A stretch of 64,000 bases of DNA, from the NCBI RefSeq assembly GCF_001543895.1, contig NZ_JYIJ01000016.1:62001-126000 (forward strand), in the 5' to 3' direction. This DNA is from Carbonactinospora thermoautotrophica (lineage in GTDB: Bacteria; Actinomycetota; Actinomycetes; Streptomycetales; Carbonactinosporaceae). Positions 63,068-64,000 of this stretch are shown here, one piece after another; position 1 is the stretch's first letter, and the number at the start of each line of letters is the position of its first letter. Under the pieces are notes generated by a model. That model made no database searches. It was not told the DNA's origin and saw nothing but the letters and a program-made list of their open reading frames with translations. Position numbers and translations under genes: made by a program.

Positions 63068-63843
63068 CTAGCCACCGTGACTCGGCTACTCGGGAAAAAC
63101 CCGTGTCACCGGGTCGGGTTGGTTTTTGGCCCGGGTGGGTGACAGGCGCGTGAACACCGTCGGCGGCCTGATTAGCATCCCGATGGTTCCGACCGGGCCT
63201 GGGATGCGGGATCCCAGGCTCCGGGACCCGTCTTCCGGGCGGTACGGGGCTGCCCGGGGGAGCGCGAGAGGAGAGGAAGGGAGCAGCGGGGACTTCGCCG
63301 GCTCAGCGGGCCGCGAGGGCCTCGCCCGGCGCGGTGGTGGCGATCCCGCGGGTGATGACGGAAGTGACGACGGTTCGGGTCAGATCCCGCGTTTTCGGCG
63401 TTGTCGTCCCACGCGTGCGTCGACGCGTGGGACGAGCCGGGTCGCTGTCCGCCGCGCCGGCCGGGCACGGGCCGCGGGCGACCACCGCGCTTGTTGCGGG
63501 AACCCCTCGTAGCCTTTTCTGACTAGTCGTGAGGGGCCAAGCGGGCGTTGCCCGCTTCTCACCTATTACAACCTCTATGACCAAGAGCCTCTGACGATCT
63601 TGTTTCACCGATCCGGGTGATTGATCTTGACCGGTGACGCAGGTCGGTCCGGACCGATCTGACTACCGCTTCCAACGGTCAGAGGCTATGCACCAGATCG
63701 CGTCAAGCGGAGCCAGAGGCGGGGTCACGCACCGGGAGAGCTGGCCGGAGCACCCCGGCCGAGGCAGGCGGGAAGCGGTCCGCGAGACCGAGGCCCGGGG
63801 TGCCGCCGGGGCCTCGGTCTCGCCTCGGTTTCGTGAGCCGGGT
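63068..63843. other. intergenic region with several hairpins
   Basis: 776 bases between convergent glgX and glgP without a convincing gene. It holds CGTCCCACGCGT (63405-63416)/ACGCGTGGGACG (63423-63434), CCCCTC/GAGGGG near 63504-63536, and AAGCGGGC (63539-63546)/GCCCGCTT (63550-63557), before the large bidirectional terminator at 63782-63823. From 63560 to 63640 the sequence is locally AT-richer. Confidence 0.5.
63782..63823. terminator. bidirectional terminator between glgX and glgP
   Basis: GCGAGACCGAGGCCC (63782-63796) pairs perfectly with GGGCCTCGGTCTCGC (63809-63823), 15 bp, around a GC-rich loop. It is 20 bases past the glgP stop. On the plus strand it is followed by CTCGGTTTCG. A strong candidate for ending both convergent transcripts. 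Confidence 0.75.
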
Positions 63844-64000
63844 TCAGCGCAGCGCGGACCCGTCGGTCATGCCGGTCGGGATGGGGGGCAGGGTGACCAG
63901 GCCAAGCTCGGCCTGGGACGCCAGCAGCGGGTGGTGCGGCAGGACCCGGACCGTGTACCCGAAGGAACCGGTGCGGTCGAGGTCGACGGTGCCCTCGTAC
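63844..64000 (-). CDS. glgP: glycogen/alpha-glucan phosphorylase, C-terminal fragment
   Basis: The last 51 residues of a gene that runs off the right edge. The end reads TGSFGYTVRVLPHHPLLAS, then QAELGLVTLPPIPTG, and finishes DGSALR. Actinobacterial GlgP proteins end in this way ('GYTVRVLP.HPLLAS..ELGLV'). GlgP removes glucose from alpha-glucan chains as glucose-1-phosphate and fits beside glgX. The call rests on the C-terminus only. Confidence 0.75.
   Translation of the reverse strand, partial: YEGTVDLDRTGSFGYTVRVLPHHPLLASQAELGLVTLPPIPTGMTDGSALR

Noticed and set aside
63303-63608. A 101-codon minus-strand frame in the glgX-glgP gap
   Set aside because: Contains several hairpins, has no ribosome site and a Thr/Arg/Pro-rich product without homology features; treated as non-coding.

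Overview
This window is a high-GC chromosome segment from an actinobacterium. The signs are GTG and TTG starts, many 4-base stop/start overlaps (GTGA, ATGA), a DUF4193 zinc protein, a type VII (WXG100-like) substrate, GatCAB, and a gene order I recognise from Mycobacterium tuberculosis between about Rv2996c and Rv3039c: serA, ilvC/N/B, gatB/A/C, ligA, Rv3015c-like, mnmA, iscS, etfA, etfB, then the methylglucose-lipopolysaccharide (MGLP)-type genes Rv3030, Rv3032, Rv3034c, Rv3037c, Rv3038c and echA17. The species cannot be fixed from the sequence. Family calls come from motifs and remembered homologues, not from searches.

Left part (1-24.7 kb), almost all on the minus strand. It holds the N-terminus of serA, a secreted protein, a three-gene type VII module (WXG100-like substrate, DUF1023 hydrolase, lipoprotein), then ilvB-ilvN-ilvC behind a classical attenuator (leader peptide with Ile-Leu-Val-Leu, then hairpin and T-run). 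A large GGDEF-EAL protein with an in-frame stop near its N-terminus, ilvD, a 2-hydroxyacid dehydrogenase, a patatin, a decayed membrane-protein remnant, gatC-gatA-small membrane protein-gatB, a second GGDEF-EAL protein, ligA and a MetE-like protein follow.

Middle (24.7-41.5 kb). A hypothetical protein, a CapA-type protein, mnmA, a 1236-residue membrane-anchored NACHT/STAND-like NTPase lodged between mnmA and iscS, etfB-etfA facing a succinate-semialdehyde-type dehydrogenase across a region with two matching palindromes, a ClpC-type ATPase whose ribosome binding site lies in a predicted mRNA hairpin, a short transketolase and a DUF4193 protein.

Accessory part (41.6-52.1 kb). Two sugar-type oxidoreductases, a GT4 glycosyltransferase with a terminal frameshift, glucosyl-3-phosphoglycerate synthase (gpgS), a frameshifted small gene, a membrane protein, then an island with an XRE-TPR regulator, a hairpin-masked chain of coupled mini-genes, a 50-bp perfect palindrome, two orphan proteins, and an intact IS200/IS605 element with tnpA and tnpB.

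Right part (52.1-64 kb). An MGLP-like polysaccharide locus: methyltransferase, DMT transporter, Rv3032-like glucosyltransferase, DUF885 protein, then a leftward operon echA-methyltransferase-BON/methyltransferase-hexapeptide acyltransferase. After that come an NmrA-like protein, glgX, and the C-terminus of glgP facing glgX across a strong bidirectional terminator. With gpgS, these genes suggest synthesis of a primed, methylated and acylated alpha-glucan beside glycogen turnover. The lack of a GH57 branching enzyme in the cluster is notable.
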